From the NCBI RefSeq assembly GCF_019931275.1, contig NZ_JAIOTY010000002.1, forward strand, positions 248,001-312,000: a stretch of 64,000 nucleotides of DNA. The letters run 5' to 3'. This DNA is from Nitratidesulfovibrio sp. SRB-5 (GTDB lineage Bacteria > Desulfobacterota > Desulfovibrionia > Desulfovibrionales > Desulfovibrionaceae). How positions within the stretch are numbered: the stretch's first letter is position 1; each line of letters begins with the position of its first letter. Under the pieces are notes generated by a model, which was not told the origin of the DNA, did no database searches, and was given only the letters and a program-made list of their open reading frames with translations. Made by a program: the position numbers and the translations under genes. This document shows, in pieces, positions 36,581 to 44,911 of this stretch.

Positions 36581-36988
36581 CTACGCGCCTGCGGCCTTGC
36601 CCGGCCCGGCGGCGCGCAGGGCGCTTTCCACCATGAACGCCGAGCGGCTCATGCCGCGCGCCTTGGCCGCGCGGTCGATGGTGTTGCGGATGTGCACGGG
36701 CATGGTGATGTTTACGGGAACCGACGTCGTATCCAGGAAGGACAGGTCGATATTCACCAGCAGCACGGCACCGTCGCGGGCATCCTCACTGCCGAGCACC
36801 GCATCGATCGGGGAGGGGGCAGGGGCCACGGCGTCGCGCTCCCCTTCGAAATGCAGTTCCACGGCCTCCTGCGCGTTGGTCAGGGCTTCTTCCAGAGTAT
36901 CTCCCGCCGTGAAGCAGCCGGGAAAGTCGGGCAGGATCACGCCGTAGGCGCTGTCCGCATCCTTGTGGACGATGACCGGATAGAGCAC
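36581..36988 (-). CDS. hicB: HicB-type antitoxin
   Basis: 135 residues from the GTG at 36988, with AGAGGTGA five bases upstream; a GTG at 36997 would overlap the hicA stop as GTGA but has no spacing for a ribosome binding site. The N-terminal HicB domain is typical: MLYPVIVHKDADSAYGVILP, DFPGCFTAGDTLEEALTNAQ. The C-terminus is a ribbon-helix-helix DNA-binding segment (VPVNITMPVHIRNTIDRAAK, GMSRSAFMVESAL). It neutralises HicA and should repress its own operon through the two operators upstream of hicA. Confidence 0.9.
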   Translation of the reverse strand: MLYPVIVHKDADSAYGVILPDFPGCFTAGDTLEEALTNAQEAVELHFEGERDAVAPAPSPIDAVLGSEDARDGAVLLVNIDLSFLDTTSVPVNITMPVHIRNTIDRAAKARGMSRSAFMVESALRAAGPGKAAGA

Positions 36989-36993
36989 GGTAC

Positions 36994-37200
36994 TCACCTC
37001 TTGTTGTCCGTTGCGGCACGCAGCGGTACGCCGGACTGTCGTTCGATGCTGCACAGGGTGCCCAGGGGCAGATCCTTCTTGGGGTCGGGGACGATGGCCA
37101 TACGCCCGTCGGGATGGCGCAACTTGAGGTGGCTGCCCCGCTTTCCCACTTCTTCGAACCCGGCGGCGCGAAGGCACCTGATGACGTCCCTGCTGTGCAT
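36994..37200 (-). CDS. hicA: HicA-type mRNA interferase toxin
   Basis: 68 residues: [34 protein letters not shown], with the catalytic His in GSH, then [13 protein letters not shown]. This is the compact dsRBD-like fold of HicA toxins, which cleave mRNA. The start at 37200 agrees with family N-termini. No ribosome binding site precedes it, and a candidate -10 box ends only six bases before the ATG, so the transcript may be leaderless. hicB follows at once on the same strand. Confidence 0.9.
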   Translation of the reverse strand: MHSRDVIRCLRAAGFEEVGKRGSHLKLRHPDGRMAIVPDPKKDLPLGTLCSIERQSGVPLRAATDNKR

Positions 37201-37206
37201 GTACTC

Positions 37207-37261
37207 ATAATGCGCATGGTACGCATCAGGGTCAAGAAAAAAGGATGCGCATGGTACGCAT
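37207..37261 (-). promoter_or_regulatory. hicAB promoter with two operator palindromes
   Basis: The 17-base imperfect palindrome ATGCGCATGGTACGCAT occurs twice (37210-37226 and 37245-37261), 35 bases apart. On the - strand a -35 TTGACC (37230-37235) and -10 CATTAT (37207-37212) are separated by exactly 17 bases, and the first palindrome fills that spacer. The upstream copy extends to GGATGCG...CGCATCC. This is the expected binding arrangement for a ribbon-helix-helix repressor such as HicB. Confidence 0.75.
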
Positions 37262-37309
37262 CCTTTCAGGTGCAAGGTTGGTGATTCGCTCGGGGATGAT
37301 GGAAACAGG

Positions 37310-37810
37310 CTACTTCCGGTACCGGGCTTCCAGTTCTTCCCCGGCCCTTTCGGCGTCGGCCTTCATCTTGGCGCGGGCGGCGGCAAGGCGCTGCGACAGG
37401 GCCGGATCGGCCAGGGCCAGGATTTGCGCGGCCAGCCAGGCGGCGTTGCGCGCGCCTGCCTTGTCCAGCGCCACCGTGGCCACCGGAAAGCCGGGGGGCA
37501 TCTGCACCGTGGCCAGCAGGGCGTCCATGCCGCCAAGGGCCGACGCCGCCACGGGAATGCCGATGACCGGCTTCTGGGTGCGCGCGGCCACGGCCCCGGC
37601 CAGGTGGGCGGCCATGCCCGCCGCGCAGATGAACACCTGGCAGCCTTCGGCTTCCAGCTTGGTCACCAGGTTTTCCGTACGTTCCGGGGTGCGGTGGGCG
37701 GAGCTGACGGTGAACAGGTAGGAAATGCCCAGGCTGTCGAGCACTTCGGTGCACGGGCGTACGGTGTCCTCGTCCGAGGCAGAGCCCATGAAAACGGCAA
37801 CCTTGGTCAT
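37310..37810 (-). CDS. purE: N5-carboxyaminoimidazole ribonucleotide mutase
   Basis: 166 residues from the ATG at 37810. PurE class I signatures: [49 protein letters not shown] and [35 protein letters not shown]. It interconverts N5-CAIR and CAIR in purine synthesis. purD lies upstream on the same strand, 316 bases away. Confidence 0.95.
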   Translation of the reverse strand: MTKVAVFMGSASDEDTVRPCTEVLDSLGISYLFTVSSAHRTPERTENLVTKLEAEGCQVFICAAGMAAHLAGAVAARTQKPVIGIPVAASALGGMDALLATVQMPPGFPVATVALDKAGARNAAWLAAQILALADPALSQRLAAARAKMKADAERAGEELEARYRK

Positions 37811-38126
37811 GCTGATCTCCTGTTGTCGATAAGGGTTCGGTAACCGGGCGTTGCGTGCCGCCGTGAACCGGTTCAATCCGGACTGGTATCTGCTGGACGG
37901 CGTGGCGGAACGCGCGGGCAGTGCCGAAAACGTCGTGCGTGGCCCATGCCGCTCCGTGCCAATCCATGCCGACCCGTTCAGGTTCGGTCGGGTTCGGTCA
38001 TGCCCGGCTGGCCCGGCTGCTTCGGTCGAAGCCATCAGGACCGTTCGGGACTGGGTTCGATCAATCGTGGCCGGGAACGGCAAGCCGCCACCCGGCCCTT
38101 TCTTGCAGATGTATCCGCGCGCGGGG
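37811..38126. other. Gene-free spacer between purD and purE
   Basis: Contains a short GTTCGGTCGG-type direct repeat (about 37980-38000). No terminator, gene or clear promoter was seen. Confidence 0.5.
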
Positions 38127-39404
38127 CTACGCCCCGCGCTTCAGGCCCTTGGCACCGATGTCGCTGCGGTAGTGGGCGTTGTCCATGCGCACCCGGGAGA
38201 CGGCCTTGTACGCCAGCGCCTGTGCGTCGGCCAGGGTGTCACCCAGGGCGGTGACGCACAGCACGCGCCCGCCGCGCGACACGGAAGCGCCGTCGCGCTG
38301 CTCGGTGCCCGCCTGGAACACCTTCACCGGGCCCAGCGCCTCGGCATCCTCGATGCCGGAAATGGTCATGCCCTTGACATAGCTGCCGGGGTAGCCCTTG
38401 GCCGCCATGACCACGCCCAAGGCGGTTTCGCGCTTCAGGGGCAGGGTGGTTTCATGCAGGCGGCCCTGCGCGCCCGCCACCATGATGGCGGCAAGGTCGC
38501 CGTCAAGGCGCATCAGCAGCGGCTGGCATTCCGGGTCGCCGAAGCGGGTGTTGAATTCCAGCACCATGGGGCCTTCGGCGGTCATCATCAGGCCCGCGTA
38601 CAGCACCCCGGTGAAGGGATGGCCGCGCTTGATCAGTTCGCGCAGCACGGGGCGGATCACGAGGTCGATCATTTCCTCGTAGCGCGTTTCGGGCAGCACC
38701 GGGGCGGGGCTGTATGCGCCCATGCCGCCGGTGTTGGGGCCTTCGTCGTTGTCGAACACGGCCTTGTGGTCCTGCGCGGAGGGCAGCGGAAGAACCGTTT
38801 CACCGTCGCACAGGCACAGGAAGGAGGCTTCCTCGCCCGCCAGCGCGCTTTCCACCACCACACGGGCGCCCGCGTCGCCAAAGGCGCGCCTGACCATCAT
38901 GTCGTCCACGGCTTCCAGCGCCTCGTCCACGGTGCGGGCCACAACCACGCCCTTGCCGGCGGCAAGGCCGTCGGCCTTGACCACCACGGGCGCGCCGTTT
39001 TGGCGGATGTACGCGCGGGCCGCATCGGCAGTGTCGAACACGCCGAAGGCGGCGGTGGGCACGCCCGCCGCGCGCATCACTTCCTTGGCGAAGGCCTTGC
39101 TGCCTTCCAGTTGCGCGCCGTAGGCGTCGGGGCCGAAGCAGGGCACGCCCGCAGCGACCATGGCGTCCTTGATGCCCAGCACCAGCGGCAGTTCCGGACC
39201 GGGCACCACGAGGTCGATCTTTTCGTCCAGCGCAAAGCGCACCAGCGCGGGCAGGTCGCCGTCGGAAATGGACACGTTGGTGCCTTCAAGGGCGGTGCCG
39301 CCGTTGCCGGGCGCGATGAAGATGTCCTTGACGAGGGGGCTCTGGCGCAGCTTCCAGGCCAGGGCGTGTTCACGCCCGCCGGATCCGACGATGAGTATCC
39401 GCAC
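38127..39404 (-). CDS. purD: Phosphoribosylamine-glycine ligase
   Basis: 425 residues from a GTG at 39404, with AGGAGG about nine bases upstream; the first residues [15 protein letters not shown] are the canonical PurD N-terminus. ATP-grasp motifs: [51 protein letters not shown] and [11 protein letters not shown]. It makes glycinamide ribonucleotide. Confidence 0.96.
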   Translation of the reverse strand: MRILIVGSGGREHALAWKLRQSPLVKDIFIAPGNGGTALEGTNVSISDGDLPALVRFALDEKIDLVVPGPELPLVLGIKDAMVAAGVPCFGPDAYGAQLEGSKAFAKEVMRAAGVPTAAFGVFDTADAARAYIRQNGAPVVVKADGLAAGKGVVVARTVDEALEAVDDMMVRRAFGDAGARVVVESALAGEEASFLCLCDGETVLPLPSAQDHKAVFDNDEGPNTGGMGAYSPAPVLPETRYEEMIDLVIRPVLRELIKRGHPFTGVLYAGLMMTAEGPMVLEFNTRFGDPECQPLLMRLDGDLAAIMVAGAQGRLHETTLPLKRETALGVVMAAKGYPGSYVKGMTISGIEDAEALGPVKVFQAGTEQRDGASVSRGGRVLCVTALGDTLADAQALAYKAVSRVRMDNAHYRSDIGAKGLKRGA

Positions 39405-39975
39405 TGTGGGCCTCCTGATGCGGCAAGGGGTGATGATGCGGGGGCCGCACGGCGGCTGGCCGGGGTTTTCCCCCGCGAGGATTCGTGGTAGCTCTCTGGT
39501 GCGCCCCGGATTGTATACAATATGCGGGCGCCGCGCGATGCCGTGTTCCGAGGTCATGGTGACCGGCTGTGACCGGCTGTGACAGGCGGTTGCGGTGCCG
39601 GTGCGCACAGGCCACCGCGCCGCGCCTCGCCGCGCCTCGTCGTGTCTCGCCGGGGCGCAGCCTGCGGCAAATCACCGGCGGCTTTCCGGTGGGTTGTCGA
39701 TGTCCCCCCGCAAGGAGGACTGGCCGGTGCGTTGCGTGGGCCTCAGATACAGGCTTTTGCGCCGCCGCACAAGCCGCGCGCCCGCCGTCAGCACGCTCCG
39801 GGGCCCATCCAGAACATGTCCGGCGTCTGTTGAGAGCAGGTCCGTCGCATGCCCGGAACACGGCCCCATGCCCGACCGGTTTGCTGTCTGGCGCAATGCG
39901 CTGTCTGGCCCGATTCGACCGGGTCCCGTTTTCGTGTCGCGTCCATTATTCCGCCGTCCCCAGGAGTCCGCTTCC
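39405..39975. other. 571-base divergent intergenic region
   Basis: Between purD (-) and the CoA-ligase-like gene (+). Apart from the ATTGTATACAAT palindrome at 39510-39521 and the ligase ribosome binding site (CCAGGAGTCCGCTTCC), nothing clear was found. The open frames through it look like GC-driven artefacts. Confidence 0.5.
39510..39521. promoter_or_regulatory. Perfect palindrome ATTGTATACAAT, possible GntR-type operator
   Basis: A 12-base perfect palindrome in an otherwise GC-rich divergent region, 106 bases upstream of purD. The GT-N2-AC core resembles operators of the GntR/FadR family. No regulator gene is adjacent. Confidence 0.4.
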
Positions 39976-41271
39976 ATGTCGCAGTATCGCTTCTTGCCCC
40001 ATCTCGACCCCGAAACCCTGCACCGCGTGCAGACCGAGGGCCTGCGCTGGACCGTGCGCCACGCCTACGCCAACAGCCCGGCCTACAAGGCCAAGTTCGA
40101 CGCGGCGGGCGTGCACCCCGACGACATCCGCACCCTCGACGACATCGTGCGCCTGCCCACCGCCAGCGTGGAAGACTTGCGCGAGGGCTACCCCCTGCCG
40201 CTGCTGTCCGTGCCGGAAAGCGACGTGGTGCGCATCCACGCCTCGTCGGGCACCACGGGCAAGCGCAAGATCCTGGCCTATACCCAGAACGACGTGGACA
40301 CCTTTGCGCTGCAAATGGCCCGTTGCTATGAACTGGCGGGCCTTACCCGCGAAGACCGCGTGCAGATCGCCGTGGGGTACGGCCTGTGGACGGCGGGGGC
40401 CGGGTTCCAGCTGGGGTCCGAGAAGTTCGGCGCGCTCACCGTGCCGGTGGGGCCGGGCAACCTGGAAATGCAGTTGCAGCTGCTGGTGGACATGGGCGTG
40501 ACCTGCCTGGGGTCCACGGCCTCCATGGCCCTGCTGATGGCCGAGGAAGTGGAACGCAACGGCCTGCTGGACAAGGTGAAGCTGCGCAAGGTGATATTCG
40601 GCGCAGAAACGCACAGCCCGCGCATGCGCGCCACCTTCGAGCAGAAGCTGGGCCTGACGGGCAGCTACGACATCGCGGGCATGACCGAAATGTACGGCCC
40701 CGGCACCGGGCTGGAATGCGACGCCCGAGAGGGCCTGCACTACTGGGCCGACCTGTTCATCATCGAAATCCTGGACCCGGCCACCCTGCAACCGGTGGCC
40801 CCCGGCGAGGTGGGCGAGATGGTGGTCACCTCGCTGCGCAAGGAAGCATCCCCGCTGGTGCGCTACCGCACCCGCGACCTGACGCGCATGCTGCCCGGCC
40901 AGTGTTCGTGCGGACGGTGCATCCCCCGGCACGACCACATCCTGGGCCGCTCGGACGACATGATCATCTTCCGGGGTGTGAACATCTACCCCGGCCAGAT
41001 AGCGGACGTGCTGCACGAATTTCCGGCGCTGGGGTCCGAGTACCACATCCAGCTCACCCGCACCGATGGCCGCGACGCCATGCTGTTGCAGGTGGAACGG
41101 CAGGAAGGCACCACGGCGGACGCCGACGCGGGTCTGGCGCGCGAGGTGGGCGACCGCCTGCACAGGAAGCTGATGGCCCGCGTGGCCGTGCAGATGGTGG
41201 ACCCCGGCGTGCTGCCGCGTTCGTTCGGCAAGTCCAAGCGGGTGACCGATCTGCGCATGGCTGACGGGTAG
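39976..41271 (+). CDS. Phenylacetate-CoA ligase-like adenylate-forming enzyme
   Basis: 431 residues; ATG at 39976 after CCAGGAGTCCGCTTCC. PaaK/AMP-binding family: the P-loop HASSGTTGKRKILAYT (residues ~90-105), GLWTAGAGFQLGSEKFGA, GAETHSPRMR, YDIAGMTEMYGPG, LVRYRTRDLTRMLPGQCSCGR, and the C-terminal AMP-ligase lobe GRSDDMIIFRGVNIYPGQI. It activates an aromatic or aryl-acetic acid to a CoA thioester; the true substrate is unknown, and sulfate reducers carry several paralogues, often for indoleacetate or phenylacetate. It is monocistronic: element copy 4 and a terminator follow. Confidence 0.88.
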   Translation: MSQYRFLPHLDPETLHRVQTEGLRWTVRHAYANSPAYKAKFDAAGVHPDDIRTLDDIVRLPTASVEDLREGYPLPLLSVPESDVVRIHASSGTTGKRKILAYTQNDVDTFALQMARCYELAGLTREDRVQIAVGYGLWTAGAGFQLGSEKFGALTVPVGPGNLEMQLQLLVDMGVTCLGSTASMALLMAEEVERNGLLDKVKLRKVIFGAETHSPRMRATFEQKLGLTGSYDIAGMTEMYGPGTGLECDAREGLHYWADLFIIEILDPATLQPVAPGEVGEMVVTSLRKEASPLVRYRTRDLTRMLPGQCSCGRCIPRHDHILGRSDDMIIFRGVNIYPGQIADVLHEFPALGSEYHIQLTRTDGRDAMLLQVERQEGTTADADAGLAREVGDRLHRKLMARVAVQMVDPGVLPRSFGKSKRVTDLRMADG

Positions 41272-41440
41272 GGCTTGTTACGCTGTGGTCCTTTTGTCCT
41301 CTGCCTGACCGACCCGAAGGGCGCGCTGCGGTCGCCATCCGTAATGCTCACAAGTTCGCATGACGGTTGCCGCATCCTCCCGTCATAAAAATCATTCTTC
41401 CTTGGCAGAGGGCAAAAACCCTCTCAGCGTGAACAGGCCC
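41271..41440 (+). repeat. Stop-codon-associated hairpin element, copy 4
   Basis: The outer arm begins on the last base of the ligase stop codon: GGGCTTGTTACGCTG (41271-41285) pairs with CAGCGTGAACAGGCCC (41425-41440) with small bulges. Within lies the basal stem CCTCTGCC/GGCAGAGG, which differs from the other copies on both strands. The interior begins TGACCGACCCGAAGGGCGCG, shared with the insertion of copy 2, and ends ATTCTTCCTT. The TACGA...GAGTA core of the other copies is missing or unrecognisable. Confidence 0.7.
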
Positions 41441-41491
41441 TTTTGGAGTGGCCGACACTAACACACCGTCTTGCAAAGGCATTGAATGCAC

Positions 41492-41519
41492 AAGGGCACA
41501 CCGATGGTGTGCCCTTTTT
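41492..41519 (+). terminator. Terminator of the ligase gene
   Basis: Perfect 11-bp stem AAGGGCACACC/GGTGTGCCCTT (41492-41502 with 41506-41516), loop GAT, T-tract to 41519. Confidence 0.92.
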
Positions 41520-41581
41520 GCTTTTCCTGCGTTCCAGCACGCGCTCACGGGCCTGTGGTCCGGGCCGCCTGCCGGTACCCG

Positions 41582-42820
41582 CTAGCTCAACATCCGGCTG
41601 GCCCACACCTGGGCGTCGATGCTGCTGCGGGCCACGTCCATGGGAGAAAAGCCCAGCTTCGCCATCAGCGGCAGGGCCTCGTCCCAGGCGCCGCGTTCCA
41701 GCAGCACGGCCAGGTGCAGTTCGTCGTGCATGGGCGAAGGCTCGCCGGAAAGGGCGGCCCGGAAGTCCGCGTCCAGCGGCAGGTGGGCCAGCAGCACGGG
41801 CATGGGAATGCCCAGCAGCGCGTCCAGTTGCGACAGCAGCCCCAGCAGGAACATGGATTCCGGCGCATGGGTGCAGGTGCGCACAAGGCCGCACAACAGT
41901 TCCAGAAAGCGCGCGCGGGTCACGGCCAGTCGCATGACTTCGGGCGGGGCGGCGCTGCCCGCCGTGTCGGCCAGGGTGATCACCAGCAGCCACTTGCGCA
42001 GCGTCTCGAAGCCCAGCAGCGATGCCGCGTGCTGGACCGAGGTTACTTCCTTCAGCAGGGCGAACCACGCCGAATTGATGTACCGCAGCAGGCGGTAGGT
42101 CAGGCCGGGGTCCACGGTCACGGCGCGCACCAGCTTGTGCGGGTCGGCTTCACCGGTCAGCGACTGCATCAGGTGCAGGCGCGAGGTCTGGGCCGACGAC
42201 AGGGTGCGCCCCGGCACGATGACCGGCCTGGCGAAGTGGTAACCTTGGAACAGGGTGTACCCCAGCATGCGGCACTGGCCGAACATGGTCGCGGTTTCCA
42301 CCTTTTCCGCCAGCAGCACGGCGTGGTGGCGTTTGCGCAGGCTGGCCGTGAGCGCGGGCAGTTCCGCCGGGGGCACGCCCAGCACGTCCACCTTGATGAT
42401 GTCCGCCAGCCCCAGCAGCGGCAGGGCCTGGTCCTGTCCCACGAAGTCGTCCACGGCCAGCCGGTAGCCCGCCCGTTTCAGGGTGTGCAGCGCATCCACA
42501 AGTTCCGGCGTGGGGTGCACCGTTTCGAGGATTTCGGGGATGCACCGGTCCGGCGGCAGCACTTCCGCCGCGCCGGACAGCAGCAACCCTTCGGGAAAGT
42601 TGATCAGGAAGGGGGTAGTGCCAGGTATGGTCTCGCTGGCGATGGCGTAGCCGTCGGCGATGACCGAGGCGGTGGCCGCATCCGGGTCGTCGATGCGCGC
42701 GGGCCCGCTGGGGCTGTTGCGGAACAGCAGTTCGTGCCCCCACAGCGTTCCCGTTGCATCGAAGATGGGCTGCCGGGCGATGAAGATGGTGGGCTGCTGT
42801 GCGGAATTCTGGGGCTGCAT
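41582..42820 (-). CDS. EAL-HDOD signalling protein (YuxH/CdgJ type)
   Basis: 412 residues with the ATG at 42820; an upstream TTG start lies at the edge of the minisatellite and is less likely. N-terminal EAL-like domain (about 8-210): FIARQPIFDATGTLWGHELLFR, EILETVHP, RLAVDDFVGQ, ADIIKVDV, LLAEKVET and FQGYHFARP. EAL is changed to ELL, usual in this class, which mostly lacks phosphodiesterase activity. The C-terminal HDOD domain (about 210-400) has LHLMQSLTG, VTVDPGLTYRLLRYINSAWF and ASLLGFETLRKWLLVITLAD. Such proteins act in cyclic di-GMP and motility signalling without a classical output domain. It is divergent from an HD-GYP phosphodiesterase gene. Confidence 0.88.
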   Translation of the reverse strand: MQPQNSAQQPTIFIARQPIFDATGTLWGHELLFRNSPSGPARIDDPDAATASVIADGYAIASETIPGTTPFLINFPEGLLLSGAAEVLPPDRCIPEILETVHPTPELVDALHTLKRAGYRLAVDDFVGQDQALPLLGLADIIKVDVLGVPPAELPALTASLRKRHHAVLLAEKVETATMFGQCRMLGYTLFQGYHFARPVIVPGRTLSSAQTSRLHLMQSLTGEADPHKLVRAVTVDPGLTYRLLRYINSAWFALLKEVTSVQHAASLLGFETLRKWLLVITLADTAGSAAPPEVMRLAVTRARFLELLCGLVRTCTHAPESMFLLGLLSQLDALLGIPMPVLLAHLPLDADFRAALSGEPSPMHDELHLAVLLERGAWDEALPLMAKLGFSPMDVARSSIDAQVWASRMLS

Positions 42821-42860
42821 GGGGTGCGGGCTCCGCCCCGCGTGCGCGTTGAGCAAGGAC

Positions 42861-43272
42861 GGTGGCGCACCTGCGGCCCGTCCCGTGTGGTCCAGAGACG
42901 GTGGCGCACCTGCGGCCCGTCCCGTGTGGTCCAGAGACGGTGGCGCACCTGCGGCCCGTCCCGTGTGGTCCAGAGACGGTGGCGCACCTGCGGCCCGTCC
43001 CGTGTGGTCCAGAGACGGTGGCGCACCTGCGGCCCGTCCCGTGTGGTCCAGAGACGGTGGCGCACCTGCGGCCCGTCCCGTGTGGTCCAGAGACGGCGAC
43101 GCACCTGCGGCCCGTCCCGTGTGGTCCAGAGACGGCGACGCATTCGCGGACCGTCCGGTGTGGTCCAGGGACGGTGGCGCACCTGTGGCCCGTCCCGTGG
43201 GCTATGGACGGCGACGCATCTGCGGCCCGTCCCGTGGTCAATGGACAGTGGCGCACCTGCCGGTCCGTCCGG
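42861..43272. repeat. 39-bp minisatellite, about ten units
   Basis: Unit beginning GGTGGCGCACCTGCGGCCCG and ending GTGGTCCAGAGAC. Six units (42861-43094) are identical; then come a variant with GGCGACGCAC (43095-43133), a more diverged 39-mer (43134-43172), two 37-base units (43173-43246) and a partial one. Because 39 is a multiple of three, all six frames stay open across it, which creates artefactual long ORFs. It fills most of the ~700-base gap between the divergent EAL-HDOD and HD-GYP genes. No spacer sequences are present, so it is not a CRISPR array. The ~250 bases after it show only the HD-GYP ribosome binding site. Confidence 0.95.
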
Positions 43273-43526
43273 TGGTCTGGTGCGAGCACTTCAGTATGGC
43301 AGGCGCGGCGGTCCCGGGCAAGGTGGTGATACCCCCAGAGCCGGAGGATGGGAGTATCGGCACATGGGGGTGAGCCAGCATTGCGCCGAAGGGGGGGCGG
43401 TGGCACTGCATCCGTACGCCCTTCCGATACCGCAAAGTCGTGCGAATGGTTGTTTTTTGCAGCGAATATACGTAGATGCAAAGGGTCGCCGTACCGGCGG
43501 CAGCAAGGGAAAGCGAGGAGGGACCG

Positions 43527-44735
43527 GTGCTCAAGAAGATCTCCACGCGGGATCTCAGACCCGGCATGTACGTGGTGGACATGGGCCTTTCGTGGCTCGA
43601 AAACCCGTACCTGTACAGCCAGGTTGGGGTCGTCGGCTCCGAGGGCGACGTGCTGCGCATCCAGCGCGAGGGCTTCATGGAAGTCTTCGTGGATACGCGC
43701 CGTTCGCTGGGGGGCGACGGCACCGACGGCCTGAGCGATGAAGAGGCCATTTCCGCCGAACTGGCCCGCGACCTGGGCGACGAAGACCCGCTGGCGCCCA
43801 CCGTGTCCCTGACGGAAGAAATGCCCCAGGCCCGCGCCCTGTACGACGATTCCGTGGGCTTCGCGCGCAAGGCCATGGACATCATGCGCAAGGACGGCTT
43901 CGTGGACGTGCAGGCCGCCCAGCCCATGGTCGAGGGCATCCTTACCAGCGTCACCCGCAATGCCAATGCGCTGCTGGGCCTTTCCAAGCTGCGCTCGGTG
44001 GACGAATACACCTACACCCACTGCATCAACGTGGCCGTGCTGGCCGTGGTTTTCGGGCGGCATCTGGGCTTTGGCGACATCACCCTGAGCCGGGTGGGCC
44101 TGGCCGGGCTGTTCCATGACCTTGGCAAGGCCCGCGTGCCCGATATCATTCTGAACAGCCCGCGCCGTCTCACGCCCGCCGAGTTCGGCGTCATGAAGCG
44201 CCACCCCGAACTGGGGTGGGAACAGGTGCGCGACAATCCCATGATCTACGACGAGGTGCTGGCGGGCATGCTGGAGCACCACGAGAAGTACAACGGCCTC
44301 GGCTACCCGCGCGGCCTCAAGGGCGAGGAAATCAGCATCATCGCCCGCATCCTGGCCGTGGTGGACGTGTACGACGCCCTTACCAGCCGCCGTGTGTACA
44401 AGGCCGCCATGCTGCCCCACAAGGCGCTGGGCCTGATGTACGGCATGCGCGGGCAGGATTTTCATCCCGGCTTCGTGGAGCGGTTCATCCGGTGCCTCGG
44501 GATATACCCCGTGGGCAGCGTGGTGGAACTGAACACCGGCCAGCGCGGCGTGGTCAGCCAGGCCAACGCCCGCGAACCGCTGCTGCCGGAAGTGATCGTG
44601 GTGCGCGACCCCAAGGGCCGCCCGGCCCAGCATCGCAGGCTGGACCTTTCCGGCCAGACCGCCGTGAAGGTGGTGGCCTGTCTGGACCCGCGCGACTCGG
44701 GCATAGACCCCGGCCAGGTGCTGGGCACCTCCTGA
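43527..44735 (+). CDS. HD-GYP domain cyclic di-GMP phosphodiesterase
   Basis: 402 residues from a GTG at 43527 with GAGGAGG six bases upstream; the start MLKKISTRDLRPGMYVVDMG is the typical DUF3391 N-terminus. The HD-GYP domain occupies ~145-330: RSVDEYTYTHCINVAVLAV, LAGLFHDLGKARVPD (the HD), HPELGWEQV, LEHHEKYNGLGYPRGL (HHE and GYP), and ILAVVDVYDALTSRRVYK. All metal ligands and the GYP signature are present, so it is expected to hydrolyse cyclic di-GMP. The C-terminal ~70 residues form a small beta-rich domain. It is divergent from the EAL-HDOD gene across the minisatellite. Confidence 0.93.
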   Translation: MLKKISTRDLRPGMYVVDMGLSWLENPYLYSQVGVVGSEGDVLRIQREGFMEVFVDTRRSLGGDGTDGLSDEEAISAELARDLGDEDPLAPTVSLTEEMPQARALYDDSVGFARKAMDIMRKDGFVDVQAAQPMVEGILTSVTRNANALLGLSKLRSVDEYTYTHCINVAVLAVVFGRHLGFGDITLSRVGLAGLFHDLGKARVPDIILNSPRRLTPAEFGVMKRHPELGWEQVRDNPMIYDEVLAGMLEHHEKYNGLGYPRGLKGEEISIIARILAVVDVYDALTSRRVYKAAMLPHKALGLMYGMRGQDFHPGFVERFIRCLGIYPVGSVVELNTGQRGVVSQANAREPLLPEVIVVRDPKGRPAQHRRLDLSGQTAVKVVACLDPRDSGIDPGQVLGTS

Positions 44736-44825
44736 CCTGCGGGCCGCTGACGTGGCAGCGCCAGAGCCTGCCCGCCACCGTCCCGTGCATTCCGCTTTTC
44801 GTTACCGACGCCATGCCGTGAACAA

Positions 44826-44856
44826 CGCCGGGGCACTCCGTTGGGGTGCCCCGGCT
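44826..44856. terminator. Bidirectional terminator between HD-GYP and chemoreceptor genes
   Basis: Arms CCGGGGCAC (44828-44836) and GTGCCCCGG (44846-44854) with extra GC pairs outside, then CTCCGTTTGTT. It lies between convergent genes. Confidence 0.7.
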
Positions 44857-44911
44857 CCGTTTGTTGCAAGGCCCGTTTGTTGCGGGGTCCGGGTGCCGCA
44901 AGGGGCGGGGG

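Noticed and set aside
42861-43272. CRISPR array
   Set aside because: The units are directly adjacent with no unique spacers, and no cas genes are present.
42862-43329. Repeat-encoded protein of 13-residue units (VAHLRPVPCGP type)
   Set aside because: All six frames stay open because the unit is 39 bp. No start with a ribosome binding site exists, and the composition differs between frames without selection for any.
43447-43462. Sigma-54 promoter (TGGTTG...TTGCA) before the HD-GYP gene
   Set aside because: The spacing between GG and GC is one base too short for a -24/-12 promoter.
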